Source: Gonapodya prolifera JEL478 (lineage: Eukaryota; Monoblepharomycota; Monoblepharidomycetes; Monoblepharidales; Gonapodyaceae). Taken from it: DNA of 64,000 nt. The translations under genes and the position numbers were made by a program. This document shows positions 49,176 to 64,000 of this stretch, piece after piece. Position 1 is the first letter of the stretch. Every line of letters begins with the position of its first letter. The stretch covers positions 1,508,202-1,572,201 of the forward strand of contig KQ965731.1 of the NCBI GenBank assembly GCA_001574975.1, given 5' to 3'. The notes under the pieces were generated by a model. That model was not told the DNA's origin, made no database searches, and was given only the letters and a program-made list of their open reading frames with translations.

Positions 49176-49425
49176 TTTTCGAAGTATTCAAGTGTTACAT
49201 ACTTAAAACCCGGGCCTGGCGATCGTGCACCCCCCTCACTGAATGATGCCCGCATTTACATCTGAACTTGCCGAGCAAATCTACAAGGCAGCTACAGTTA
49301 ATCTTGTGTTGTTTCAATAATGTGCCAATTGATCTTTTTCTCCGGCTAAACTTAGGTGATGAGGCGACCACAGCCGTGAACCTCAACAAGCCTAAACGCT
49401 TTCCTCGCCGCCCACTGTGATCGCA

Positions 49426-50468
49426 ATGTTCAAAGTGTTTTCACGGAAGAAGGACGACAGCAGGCAGACGGACACGCACACCCAGCAGCAGCAGCAAGCG
49501 AGGTCGCCATACGAGCAGGACTCCAGACGCACCACAGCCGAGCGACAGCCATCGTCAAACGGGCGGGGCCAATACAACACCCAGGACGACGACCGCGCAG
49601 CCCTCTTTGCCGGGGCATCGCAGCGCTCTTCTGCCGCACAGCGGGACCCCGATTCTTTGGCGGACTTGGACTCGGAGGAGCAGAACAAGCGTATTCAGGG
49701 CTGGGTGACGGACGTCAAGCACGAAACGCGCGACGGCTCACGAAGGGCGCTGGAGCGGCTCTATGAGATCGAAGGGATGGCGGCGTCCAGCGTCGATAAG
49801 ATCGTCCAACAAGGAGGTGAGCCTTCCACGTCCCCACCAGATTTGAACGGTACCCTAACTGTTTCGTCCCCCAACACCCACACGAAGAGCGAATATCTCG
49901 AGTGGACAACAAGCTGAACGCCGCAACGGCCCACGCGAACGCCGCCGACGCGCACGCCCGAGACCTCCAGATCCTGAACCGGCCCTTCTGGATGCCCGTC
50001 CGCGCCAACAACTACCGTCCCGGAATGGAGTACGAGGAACCACAGGTGCAAGGAAGCGCGACGAACCGTGCGCTGGCCGCTGTGGGCGCGACCGCGAGCG
50101 CCGAGGAGCGACGAAGACGGGAGGAGAAGGAGACGGTGCTGCGACGAGCGCGGATGGGCGAGATGGCGGCGAACGCGCGTGCGTCTGCAGACTCGAGGGG
50201 TGGACTTCAGGGAGGTGGAGGTGGCGGGTGGGGGTCCACCTCCTCCCAGACGCTGACGAATGAGGACTTGGACCGCGAGACTGAGCGCAATCTGGACGCG
50301 ATGGGGTCCGTGCTGGCGCGGCTGAAAATGACGGGAATGGCTATGAACGAGGAACTTGATGCGCAGAACCGGGGGCTCGATAGCACGCGTGAGAAAGTGG
50401 AATCGGCAAAGACAAAGGTGGACTCTGCCCAAGGGCGACTGGAGAAGGTGCTTGGCAAGAAGCGATAA
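49426..50468 (+). CDS. SNAP-25/Sec9-type Qb,Qc-SNARE
   Basis: Two exons (49426-49816, 49888-50468) encode 323 residues. The N-terminal 75 residues are Gln/Ser/Arg-rich and unstructured. Qb helix at about 88-150: RRALERLYEIEGMAASSVDK followed by IVQQGERISRVDNKL, with the zero-layer Gln in VQQGE. Qc helix at about 255-318: LDAMGSVLARLKMTGMAMNE then LDAQNRGLDS, with the zero-layer Gln in AQNR. There is no C-terminal transmembrane segment and no palmitoylation Cys cluster, as in yeast Sec9. It should pair with Sso-type syntaxin and Snc-type synaptobrevin for fusion at the plasma membrane. The ATG at 49426 is the first in frame. Confidence 0.93.
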
Positions 50469-50573
50469 CGCTTCGCTTCGCTTCTTACCAGACACTGTGT
50501 GGATAGTGGAAGTGATGTATGACGTAGTTCTAGGACAAGCATTTGATGAACCTGAGCGCGAGCAGCGCCAACG

Positions 50574-51676
50574 CTATCCCTTCTTCTCTTTGGGTCCCTT
50601 TGCCACACTTAGAGTCCTCTTCTTCTCAAGGAAGGGCCACACAAGGAACACCAAGACATGTCCCGCGACAAGAATGAACCCTGCAATGACCTGCGCAGTC
50701 TCGGGCGACGTCAACCCTGCTCCTGTTGATTCAACCTTGACGTCCCCCGCTCCCTCTTTAAAAGCGCCATCCTCCTGCCACTGCGAGACCAACCGAGCCA
50801 CCTGCACGTCCGTCAACCCCACGTACACCGCACTCGCGAGGGCCACGATGCGGTAATACGCGCCGGCCGACCAGTCCTTGAACGCCGCGGGTGCACCAAA
50901 CTTCCATTCCTTCTTCCTGAGGCCGAACAGACCGTCCACCAGCCCGCCTGACGACGCCGCAATCACGCCAAGGACCCACAGCCCAAACAGGTGGTCCCGC
51001 ATGTGCGTCTGGTGCGGGGCAGGGTTGTGACGCAGCGTGTGTAGCGTCCCGTGGATCCCCGCCGATCGCCCCAGACCGTCGATCAGAGAGTAGAGCAGGA
51101 CCATGGGGGTGCGGAATGGCCGGATGTAGGAGTAGGGAGAGAGGGGTGTGGGGAGAGAGAAGAGGGCGAAGACGAGCGCGTACTGCGGGGGGAGGCAGGC
51201 GCAAGAAGAAAGTTGAAGAGTAGGCGATACGTGCCATGAGCGCGAAAGCGGGTGGGAATTGGGAATTGGGGCGAATTCAGTGGCCATGGTGCCATTTGAC
51301 ACGGGTGCGATCACTCACGACGGGCATGGCAATGTTGGACAGAAACAAAGCCGGTCTCCCCGTCAAGATCGCAATGTTGATATTACCCGCGAACAGCATG
51401 AACAGGTACGACACTGCATCACAAAAATTGGCAACGAATGAATTGAAACCAGGGTTGCCCCCCCTGAGACACCAATCCGATCCGCCACCCACGCAGCGCC
51501 TGCACGAACGGAATTCCCGGCTCCTGCGTCGACTTGTACAGCCACGAGATGACGAATCCGTGCAGTGCGGGGAACAGGGGAACTTTTGTGACACCCAGCA
51601 GGGGAAGAGGGACGGCGATGGCGTGCGTGGTGAGCCATCGTAAGGCGTCCGATAGCGCGGGAAAGGCGGATGCCAT
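50574..51676 (-). CDS. multi-span membrane protein, TRIC (TMEM38)-like
   Basis: Three minus-strand exons (51676-51493, 51413-51319, 51182-50574) give 295 residues in a closed frame. About six or seven hydrophobic segments are visible. LFMLFAGNINIAILTGRPAL, a span with LYSLIDGLGR, and LWVLGVIAASSGGLVDG resemble the glycine-rich helices and the GGG-containing segment of TRIC trimeric monovalent-cation channels (PF05197). A last helix (VIAGFILVAGHVLVFLVW) is followed by a Lys-rich cytosolic tail. TRIC proteins sit in the ER and balance charge during Ca2+ release. The match is by pattern only; an unrelated fungal membrane family is possible. Confidence 0.55.
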
Positions 51677-52575
51677 TGCGAGGGCGGGGAATGGCTGAGG
51701 TAGCCTCGATGGCAGAGATTGAGACCCTGAGTGATGGCGGATGTAAACGAATTATTACCCAACACATTATTATGTAATAACTGGGTTTCAAAATTGAACA
51801 GAATGCTCCAGAATGAAATCTCCGGAATTCACCAGCAAGGTTTCTATACGTCCCCTAACGCCGAGCTTGTGCTCGGAACCAGAAGGGGAATGTTGCTCAG
51901 GATATCAACTTTGTGACTTTTGTTGTGACACGATTAGTGCAAAGCGAGGGGGCATACCGGGCGTGCAAGCACGTCACCCGTGAATACCCAGCCTTTCCAA
52001 TTTGTTGACTGGCATTTATTGGTATAATGAGCATTCGTCGAAATTGAGAACAAGAGGGAAAACTCAAAACGTCTCTATTAGTTTGTGCGCGATCCCTTGA
52101 AAGTGGACGTTCTGACTGCCTCGCAGTCATTTCACTACTCGTCAGAAACTTCTATTCATTGGCAGTACCAAAGCTTTTCAGCGAACTACTCGTAAAAGCT
52201 AAATTCGAGGAACCCAAACGAAGCTGCATGTTTCAAAACGGAGAATAGACACTCGGTTTTGCGCATCAATGTGCTCTACGAAGCTCAACGAACGACGAGG
52301 CTTAATTGATTCATCCATTTGTGTTGGGGGAAATGCTCAGTATCCTGAGCAACATATCGCAAAGAGAAATGTATTTCCGGAAGGCTCCGGGGGGTTCCAG
52401 ATGCAAATTAAAAAGTCGCGGGAATGCTCCGGAATACCCTTGAAGGTACAATAATGTGCCATTCCGGAGGATAAGGGGAGGAGGGGGGGGTTTCAGAATT
52501 GTAAGGTTCGGATGGAGGCTCAACGTTCAACCGACTGATTAACCTCTCAATAAAAGCTCCAGTCCGGTAGCGACG
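51677..52575. other. Intergenic region between TRIC-like gene and Apa gene
   Basis: AT-richer spacer with diverging promoters. A short G-run lies at about 52473-52490. No gene or RNA is recognised. Confidence 0.5.
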
Positions 52576-54044
52576 ATGACATCGCTCGCAGCTCGCGTTC
52601 GAGCCACCTTCGACAAAGCGCTTTCGAATAAAGATCTCCTGTTCGCACCGTCCACGATTGAAGTCATTGATGATGGAATGAAGGTTCGGAGGGACAGGTT
52701 GCACCTTGTTGGCACCATTCATCCAATCACCCCGTTTTCTCATTTGCATTAGTTCGAAATGTGAGATGGCCTCGGCCCCCGAAGTTGTCGCTTCAATTTA
52801 TACCTCTCTCACCCCGACACCTTTCTCACCCGACACAATCAAGATTGTATGCACCCATGTTTGGCTTCAAGCCGACATTGCCCCCAAGCAATACTGCACC
52901 TGCTGCACCTCCACCCAAGCCCGTGAAAAGATTCAATCCGTTTTTGCCACCACAACCGGAGGTGGGTATGCACGACCAATACATCCATCCCAGGGCAGTC
53001 GACTCACTCTTCGTCGTGGACAAACAAGCTTCTCGTGGGACCTGCTGAAGAATATGATTTCAATGTCGTTCTCAACAAATTTACAGTAGTGAAAGATCAC
53101 ATCTTACTCACCACAAAAGGTATGTTTTTGTTGTACCACCAACTTGTTGCATCACCAACTCCTCTTCACCTCCTTATTCCCCTGGCACAGCTTTCAAGAA
53201 CCAATCCTGCCTACTCTCTCAGTCCGAATTGTACACACTTTGGAAGGCGACGCTCTCATTCGAAAGCGAGCGGTCCTCGTACCTCCCGGATGGTTCCCCC
53301 AACCTCGCTCCTGACACGCAACGAGCCTTTGCGTTCCACAACAACGGGGTTGCGAGTGGCTGCAGCGTGCACCATCGCCACTTGCAAATTTTACCTTGGG
53401 GCGACATGCCGATTGCGGATCTAATCAGGAAAGCTGGTAGCCAGAAGCTTGGTAAGCCGCGACTTCGTCAGAGTGACCGTACTTGCTTTCCAGCAATAAT
53501 GGATTGGCTTTGTGAACCCAAATGTCATTAGGAGTTCCTTTCACTCTCCCAAGCCTCCCCTTTGTCCATTCAGTCGTCCTTCTTCCAGCTTCTCTCCGAC
53601 AATCGTCGCACGTTCCAACTCCTGAGACCGGCGCTCAACTTTACGCCTTGTACATGGACGCATATGAGGCCGCGTATGCCCCGCTGGGTTATTCCCGGGT
53701 TCAATTGGTTGATCACTTCAAGGGTTTTGATGAGAAGCTGGAAGACTTCCACGAGACCGCTCTATCGTCCAATTTTATAATGACTAGGTGAGGCCAACGT
53801 GGTCTGACTTTGAGAGTCTTCGCGCTATAGCTCAAACGTCAATGATTACCGATGCCCTACCAGAGAGTTTATCTATGTTACTCCTCGCACTCAGACCCGA
53901 AACCGCGGTATACACGTTCACAGCATGGGCATGGCTGGCCTTCTTGTTGCTACGAGCGAAGAAGAGCTCGCCGAGATTAGAAGCCACGGGCCAATGGATA
54001 TTCTGAAGGGGGCGTCGGTTGTCAAGGATGCTGTAAAATTGTAA
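52576..54044 (+). CDS. ATP adenylyltransferase / Ap4A phosphorylase (Apa1/Apa2 type)
   Basis: Seven exons (52576-52683, 52753-52760, 52844-52961, 53029-53119, 53191-53451, 53532-53787, 53831-54044) encode 351 residues. The family signatures are in order: FDKALSNKDLLFAPSTIEV, FGFKPTLPPS, NPFLPPQPE, FNVVLNKFTVVKDHILLTTK, then FAFHNNGVASGCSVHHRHLQ, where HRHLQ gives the HxHxQ active site whose His is adenylylated. The C-terminal domain (PF09830 type) ends with TREFIYVTPR, IHVHSMGMAGLL and a GPMDILK segment. The enzyme splits Ap4A with phosphate to ATP and ADP. Exon 2 is an 8-nt microexon (TTCGAAAT) that restores frame and the conserved KFE segment. Confidence 0.9.
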
Positions 54045-54132
54045 TACCATTGGCCAAAGAGCAAGCACTCTACAAAATACATAAACTTGACAATCCGTCC
54101 CCAGTCTTCCTACCCCACCATGCACAAATCTC

Positions 54133-58932
<4,800 letters not shown>

Positions 58933-59900
58933 GGTTTCGGCTCTTTCGGAGGTGGATGATAGTAGAATTCGTCTGTTGCTACAAAGCCGCCTAAGCAGAA
59001 GAGATCGGTGAATCCAGACACGAACCCCGTTCAATTACCAGAAACTTCTTGTCAGCTATCACGATTCACTCGTGTGCCGCTCGCAGCCCTCCATTTTCGT
59101 GTCATCACCCCTCGTGGGGCTAACATCCCCAACCACCATCATCACCCGCCCCACATCGTCCGGAATTTCCCCGCCTCCTTTGCATTCACTTACGAGTTCA
59201 AAAGTCTCGCTTATCTTCCCACCCTCCGTTCACCCAAATCCAATCCAAATACGAACGTCCAAGCGAATTCGCAGTCGTTCGATTGCTTCCGGGAACTCAA
59301 TCCTCAATCCCAATTGGCCCTTTCTCTCAGCGTTCGCGTCGAGCGTTTTGCCGACGACCGCGGCGAACGGGGTTATTCAAAGCAAAAGTCGCGGTCGAGT
59401 GAGTGGATGGAGTGGCTGTGCACGGCGGCACCCACACAGCAACCACGAAATCTCGTCGAGTGTAAAGGGAGGTCAAAAAATTACTAATAAGGGCCGTACA
59501 TTGCTCCAAATAATGGCCAAACTACGAAGTAATACCGAGCCATTTCCGGCTCGTTGGGTTCTGTTGTGCCCTATACGTAATCAGTTGAAGGGGAATATGC
59601 TCGGTTTGAACGAGCTTTTTTTGCAGGGAGTTGTTCTTGTGTGTGAGGATAAATGTGAAGGACCCAAGAACTCCCAAGCCACAGACCCCCGCGGCAATTG
59701 CCGCGTTTCAGTCTTTTGAGAGCACAATTGCCGCGGATGTGGCGATACTTGTGCTCTGATTTTGTTCTTGAGTGAAACGGGCGAAGGCGGGCAGCAAGAC
59801 GGGCCGGGTCGTCACCTCGTATTTTTACCACTCTCGTCACGCCCATTTCAATAACCATTCTTTGCACGCATTCCAGTGTATGAGACAGAATTCACTTACT
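58933..59900. other. Upstream region of the Pkc1 gene
   Basis: Probable promoter and 5' leader of Pkc1 and spacer to the tRNA-like elements. Open frames here (for example 59072-59719) show no family motif. Confidence 0.5.
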
Positions 59901-59919
59901 GTAAACCGGAAAAGCGAGT

Positions 59920-60000
59920 AGCCGGGATCGAACCAGCGACCACGTCAACATAGTTTTTCAGTTATTGGCCGCACACTTTCACCAAGCTCCATTTGAACAT
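59920..60000 (-). repeat. degenerate tRNA-like element
   Basis: A T-arm/B-box-like block (reverse complement GCTGGTTCGATCCCGGC) stands at about 59926-59942 with no pairing acceptor stem upstream, so it is a relic or part of a tRNA-derived repeat. Confidence 0.4.
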
Positions 60001-60044
60001 GAAGTGCTGCAAGATATCTATTCGAAAATGCTCAAAAGAGGGTG

Positions 60045-60130
60045 TCCGGGTTACCGGGATCGAACCGGTGACATTAACTTTGGCGAGAAGCAACTTACAG
60101 CGTTACGCTCTTCCAACTGAGCAAACCCGG
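60045..60130 (-). pseudogene. tRNA-Tyr(GTA)-like copy, probably degenerate
   Basis: Closely matches the intact tRNA-Tyr at 63557-63643: acceptor stem CCGGGTT/AACCCGG, D arm, anticodon-loop CTGTAA and T arm are conserved. It lacks one base at positions 8-9, and its anticodon stem has a G-A mismatch (AGTTA for CGTTA). The 14-nt intron differs in sequence. It may be a pseudogene or a weakly used copy. Confidence 0.65.
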
Positions 60131-60172
60131 GTTGCTTAACTCTGTGTATCTCTTCACCGATAGCCCGCTTCC

Positions 60173-60791
60173 ATGCTAGAACACACATCGCGCAATTTAC
60201 AGCACTTCGCCAATGAGCGTGAAGGGGTTTCCGGGCTCGCCACCCCTAAGTTCGTCATCGGTCGCACATCCCCCCAAAGCACCGTGTGCTTCTCCGAAAG
60301 TGGCGAGAGCAACAGGCGCTCAAGGAGACTCGGGCGCTGCGGGAGAAGTTTGAACCTGAGCAAGCGGGTCTTCAAGCGATCCTGTCAGCCATAGATGACG
60401 AAGTAACCAAGTGCAGACACAAAATCGCAGAATAAGTATACTCGGTCATAGGAAAGGCTCCCCTCCAAGCACCTCGTGCGACCTTCGTCACGACGACCAT
60501 GCCGTACCCGGCGCCGAACTCGGTCTTGTCTCTACTGCGCTTCAGCGCAGCTCCACCGACGAATGCGCCATTTGTTTGCAACCCCTTCATCTCGGAATTG
60601 CCGCTCAGAATGAACCAAGCAGCACCAAGACACGCCGTCGTGTCAAGCCGCTCTTACTGCTCGACCCGTGTGCACATGCTTATCATCGACGATGCTTGAC
60701 CAACTTGGAGAGGTTCTCTGGGAAGCGCAGGTGCCCGATTTGTAGAGGGGTGTATGTGAATACTCTCTTAATTGGAGCACAAAGCGAATAA
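60173..60791 (+). CDS. RING-H2 finger protein, RNF32-like
   Basis: The last exon (about 60452-60791) encodes CAICLQPL, a long loop, then LLLLDPCAHAYHRRCLTNLE and KRRCPIC, a complete C3H2C3 RING with an extended first loop. The phrasing around CPICR resembles RNF32-type double-RING proteins, though only one RING is seen. An upstream exon carries a helical segment (KWREQQALKETRALREKF, then LQAILSAIDDEVTK) and can be joined by a 41-nt intron starting GTGCAG at 60411. The 5' end is not resolved: three overlapping frames are possible between 60173 and 60300. A ubiquitin ligase role follows from the RING. Confidence 0.6.
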
Positions 60792-60930
60792 TTACTGTAG
60801 ATCTCGTTGATATGTTGCTGTTGAGAGAGTGATGTGTAAGCCATCCAAGCACATTTAAAAGCGGACGACCACAGCACGGTACCGAAACTCTCCTATTTTC
60901 CCACACGATTTCGCGTCCAGGCCCAGATAA

Positions 60931-62471
60931 ATGAGCGGATATCTGACATCACTGGGCATTCCTTCCTCACCCACGCTGCTGGACTATGTGGGAGCGGCGC
61001 TGTTCCTCGGAATCCCTGCAGTCGCCATATTTGTGAGTGGGGACTAAAGTACCGAAAGTGATGAATGAAAAGAGAGTGGAGGAGCGCGATCGGAATGTGG
61101 GAGATGGCAGTTTCCGTTGAGCGGCATCCGTGACCGTCTCGTTGTTCGTGAATTCTGTAATGTGACCTTGGATTGCTACTCGCACATTCACAGGAGGGCG
61201 TGTACGGCGATATCACCAAGGAGAGGGAACAACGCGATGCAGAAGCGAGAAGGAAAAAGTTCCCCGCAGACACGAGTGAGAGCTCCTCTCTTTGCCTGTC
61301 TGCCGAAAAGTCCCGGGACGTTCATACCCGAATTGCATCCACATTCGACCAGTCATCCTCCACCAATTTCCTCGTCCGGACAACCTCCCATCGTCATCCA
61401 TTTTCTGCTTGAAGGCAGAAACGCTTCTTCTCTTTTCGAACGCGGTTTACGAGAACGACCTCACGCCTTCGACACGCGGGTTTCCGAAGGGGAAACTACC
61501 CGCCTTTTCGTACAACGGGAAACTGTTTCAGGACAGCCAAATAGGGTACTCGGCGCTCGTAAGGGGAGCTTTTGTGAAGGATGTCGAAGAAGGGTTGGAC
61601 GAAGAAGTGAGGGCGAGGAGTGCGGCGTTCCGAGCGTTGATTGAAGAACAGGCGTGGAGAGTCTTACTGGTGCGTACGTGCATTTGGTCCAACGGAGGGG
61701 GGGTGGATGTGGGGGTGGTGGTGGTGGCGGCCAAGGGGAGGCCATCCATGAAAATACGGGTATTGTGGTGGGATGGTTGCAGTTCCCACAAGTCCTCGAG
61801 CTCACTTCCTCACATCGTAAATTGATATTGTCTCGCCATACTCCTCTCGCCACACTAGCATGAGCGTTGGCTCGAAAACCGGCACAAGACGGTCGACTCT
61901 CTTCTTGACAAGGTTCCCGCGTTGATACGAAGTTTGGTCGCGTGGGCGATACAAAACGGGTGAGTGCCATGGCCCACTTGTGTGCGAGTGCCGCTGATAA
62001 TCGGGACGGCGGAATAATGCGGTGCACCTGGAGGTGGAGATATGTCAAGGTTCGCTTTGTCTCAACGTTCCCACATTCCTTTGCCAGTGTCTCCCAAGAA
62101 CTCCATGTCACCGGAATCTCTCGCCACACTCCTGCTGAGCGCGACGCCCACCTCTTGCCGAACCTCCTGGACGCTTTGTCGGCCCAGCTTGGACACCATA
62201 TGTGGCTCTTGGGGACAGAGGAACCCACCAGCGCCGACGCGTCTCTGTTCGCGTTCCTAGCAAACGCCATATACTACAAGGAGGGCAGTCCGAAGGTGGC
62301 CGCTGGTATCGCGTGAGTCAAATGTTGCTCTGTTGCTGTTGCTCTCGAGGAGTGCCACGTCAGTAAACACACACACACCCCAACTGCAGTGAACGAGAGA
62401 ACCTGCACAATTACTTCCGGCGCATTCGAGAAATTCACTGGTCACAATGGGATGCGACGGGTGAGGATTGA
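60931..62471 (+). CDS. FAXC/metaxin-like GST-fold protein with N-terminal membrane anchor
   Basis: Six exons (60931-61032, 61194-61275, 61353-61669, 61859-61959, 62088-62312, 62390-62471) give 302 residues. An N-terminal hydrophobic segment (LLDYVGAALFLGIPAVAIF) is followed by a charged linker (KEREQRDAEARRKKF). A thioredoxin-like half, IILHQFPRP then CLKAETLLLFSNAVYEND and GKLPAFSYNGKLFQDSQ, matches FAXC and metaxin-type GST proteins. The C-terminal helical half has HMWLLGTEEPTSADASLFAF and FRRIREIHW. The layout suggests an outer-mitochondrial or ER membrane protein with a cytosolic GST fold, lacking obvious GST catalytic residues. The exon 3 start could also lie at about 61311 in the same phase, adding 14 residues. 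Confidence 0.85.
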
Positions 62472-63556
62472 GTGTGCAATCTCTGCCGTACATCGAACCT
62501 AATAAATGGACATCCCTTTCCTGTCTACTCGTGCTCGGTGGCATCTTTCATTCCGTGCTCTGCGCCACTGCAACGCTCAACAACGAAACAGACCCGCCAG
62601 AAGCACACCTCGCACACCTAGCTCGCGGAGGGGTTGGAGCCAAGTCTGCATAACGATTAAGGCGTCTGGCAGCATAGGGTTATGATATATTATTAATAAG
62701 AACTAATTTCCAGGAAGAAGACTCTTTCTGGTGCGTTTCACTGAGAGTTGGCGGCGCACGAGCCACGAAGAGAAGCGATATGTGTTGACGATACGGAGAT
62801 ACAGAGGGAAAGCTCAAGGGCGATACGCAAACAGTTCCAGTTGAGTGTTGTGAAGATTGAACTCAATGGCCTCGTACGTGGTGTCACTGTCTCTCTGAAT
62901 CGCTCAAGTAGTGAGCGGGCGGGGCGGGCGGGTGCGCCGGGGAATCACTTTATCGAGGAGTGAGGACCGTGGGATTCGGCCTTAAAGGTGTTCCAAGAGC
63001 AGGTGCGGAGTCCGCTCGGCGGAGGAAAACGCCGACAAATGTCCCCGTGGTGGTCGTTGTTGTCGAATGGGCGCACGCCCCATCGGAAGGACCCCAGAGA
63101 AAAAAATACGGCCATTTATTTCACTTTGAATCAATGGTCGTGTACATATTAAAGTCGATGAAGGGATCGAAGTGTTTCCGGAGAGCAATAGGGCCCCGAG
63201 GCTGAAAGAAGCGTGGCGTTCACTGGACAAGGGACCTGCTGTTCTCGTGCAAAAGTGGCCAATTGGGTCGGCGCTGTGCACGGCTACGTCAAAGGGCTCA
63301 AGCTGGTCACTGTGCCCAAAATTCTGGGCGCGGGGGCGGATGTTTCGGGTGGCGAGTGTGCCGCAAACTCTCCCCAAAACTTCAAACACCCTTATACAGG
63401 ATCGAACCGGCGACGTTGTGGTTGCCGAGCAGCAACTTATATTTTCGAACTGGTCGCACGCATCTGATGATGGTGAATCAGTTGGAAATTTGTGGTCTTG
63501 TGAGGTTGAAAAGGTGGTTGGTATCGTGACAAGCATTTGATGTGAATAAAAAAGCT
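62472..63556. other. Intergenic region with tRNA-derived relic
   Basis: No protein gene is recognised. At about 63390-63445 the reverse strand carries AAGTTGCTGCTCGGCAAC followed by a CCGGTTCGATCC block, which parallels the intron and T-arm of the tRNA-Tyr below. Confidence 0.5.
63390..63455 (-). repeat. tRNA-Tyr-derived relic (3' half)
   Basis: Shares the intron-like hairpin and the T-arm box with the tRNA-Tyr genes nearby but has neither a D arm nor an acceptor stem. Confidence 0.45.
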
Positions 63557-63643
63557 TCCGGGTTACCGGGATCGAACCGGTGACATTAACGTTGCCGGTA
63601 AGCAACTTACAGCGTTACGCTCTTCCAACTGAGCTAAACCCGG
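63557..63643 (-). tRNA. tRNA-Tyr(GTA) with 14-nt intron
   Basis: Reading the minus strand: acceptor stem CCGGGTT pairs with AACCCGG; linker TA; D arm GCTC-AGTTGGAA-GAGC; anticodon stem TAACG/CGTTA; loop CTGTAA...A with anticodon GTA; a 14-nt intron after position 37; variable loop ATGTC; T arm ACCGG-TTCGATC-CCGGT. Total 87 nt, discriminator A. The intron contains TTAC, able to pair with the anticodon region, as usual for spliced eukaryotic tRNAs. Confidence 0.92.
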
Positions 63644-63809
63644 CTTCCTTGTTACATGCACTAAATTTATTTGCTATTTATACATTATTAATACTAAATT
63701 TACACTGTGAAGTAAAAATGTATTCTCTGAGCGATCGTGGACAGTATCACAGTGCCTCATCCATGTTTGTGCGTTGCGATTATGCAAGGTGATGTGAGGT
63801 CAAACTCTT

Positions 63810-64000
63810 TTAAGTGTAGTAATAAGTTGAATTGTATCTGGTGACCAGGGCACACTCGTTGCCGGCGTTATACCAGTTTGGTGTCCGGGAACCGTCACAT
63901 TGTGGATGGCCGCCATAAGCACCGGGGCACTGGGTGCGGTAAACGTTACTTTCACGCGATCTCGCGTTCATGTTGTTGGTTTTCTTGCGTATTAAGAACA
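63810..64000 (-). CDS. 3' end of a Cys-containing protein, cut by the window edge
   Basis: The minus strand is open from the window end to a stop at 63810. The last 45 residues look protein-like and secreted-type: YRTQCPGAYGGHPQCDGS, then TPNWYNAGNECALVTRYN and YYYT. A likely acceptor (GTGAAAG) lies just before YRTQC, so the sequence before it may be intron; an in-frame Met at 63971 could otherwise start a 53-residue peptide. No family is recognised. Confidence 0.45.
   Translation of the reverse strand, partial: FLIRKKTNNMNARSRESNVYRTQCPGAYGGHPQCDGSRTPNWYNAGNECALVTRYNSTYYYT

Noticed and set aside
59072-59719. 215-residue frame upstream of Pkc1
   Set aside because: No domain, biased composition and no signal peptide; best treated as promoter DNA.

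Overview
This 64 kb window is nuclear DNA of a fungus, most likely an early-diverging (chytrid-like) one. Genes on both strands are dense and cut by many short GT-AG introns, mostly 42-100 nt. The gene set includes clear fungal orthologues: a Pkc1-type kinase, a Sec9/SNAP-25 SNARE, an Apa1/2 phosphorylase, an Rmd1-type YagE/DUF155 protein and a Ydr109c-type FGGY kinase. It also includes families that are uncommon in Dikarya: a copine, a Reeler-domain protein, a plant EXORDIUM-like protein and an RNF32-like RING protein. The lineage call is an inference from gene content. Scattered N bases, including one 10-N gap, show a draft assembly. I rebuilt the exons by hand from splice signals, phase and family conservation. 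Where exon sums are quoted, the reading frame closes from start to stop.

Left part (1-16 kb), plus strand: the end of a MYND-finger gene, a secreted EXORDIUM-like protein, a copine, an Rnl5-type RNA ligase, a DAO-family flavoprotein, and a tandem pair of signal peptide / low-complexity ectodomain / single membrane segment / SH3 proteins. The first of the pair encodes a polyproline tract with a run of small, phase-symmetric exons.

Middle (16-37 kb), mainly minus strand: two paralogous membrane proteins of an unassigned family carrying PPxY motifs flank a plus-strand AAA+ ATPase with a degenerate second ATPase domain. A GPI-type GDSL esterase, a tandem array of three alpha/beta hydrolases (two copies share duplicated flanks), an F-box protein, an FGGY kinase and a 14-TM MFS transporter follow.

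Right part (38-64 kb): an Rmd1-type protein, a PIAS/Siz-type SP-RING protein with what looks like a duplicated PINIT-like module, an acidic coiled-coil protein, a secreted Reeler protein, a large unrecognised nuclear-type protein, Sec9/SNAP-25, a TRIC-like membrane protein, Apa1/2, Pkc1, a RING-H2 protein, a FAXC/metaxin-like GST-fold protein, an intron-containing tRNA-Tyr with degenerate relatives, and a gene cut by the right edge.

No single operon-like system is evident. Themes worth noting are microexons of 7, 8, 14 and 17 nt, tightly packed divergent and convergent pairs, membrane-anchored proteins with SH3 or PPxY motifs, and local tandem duplication.
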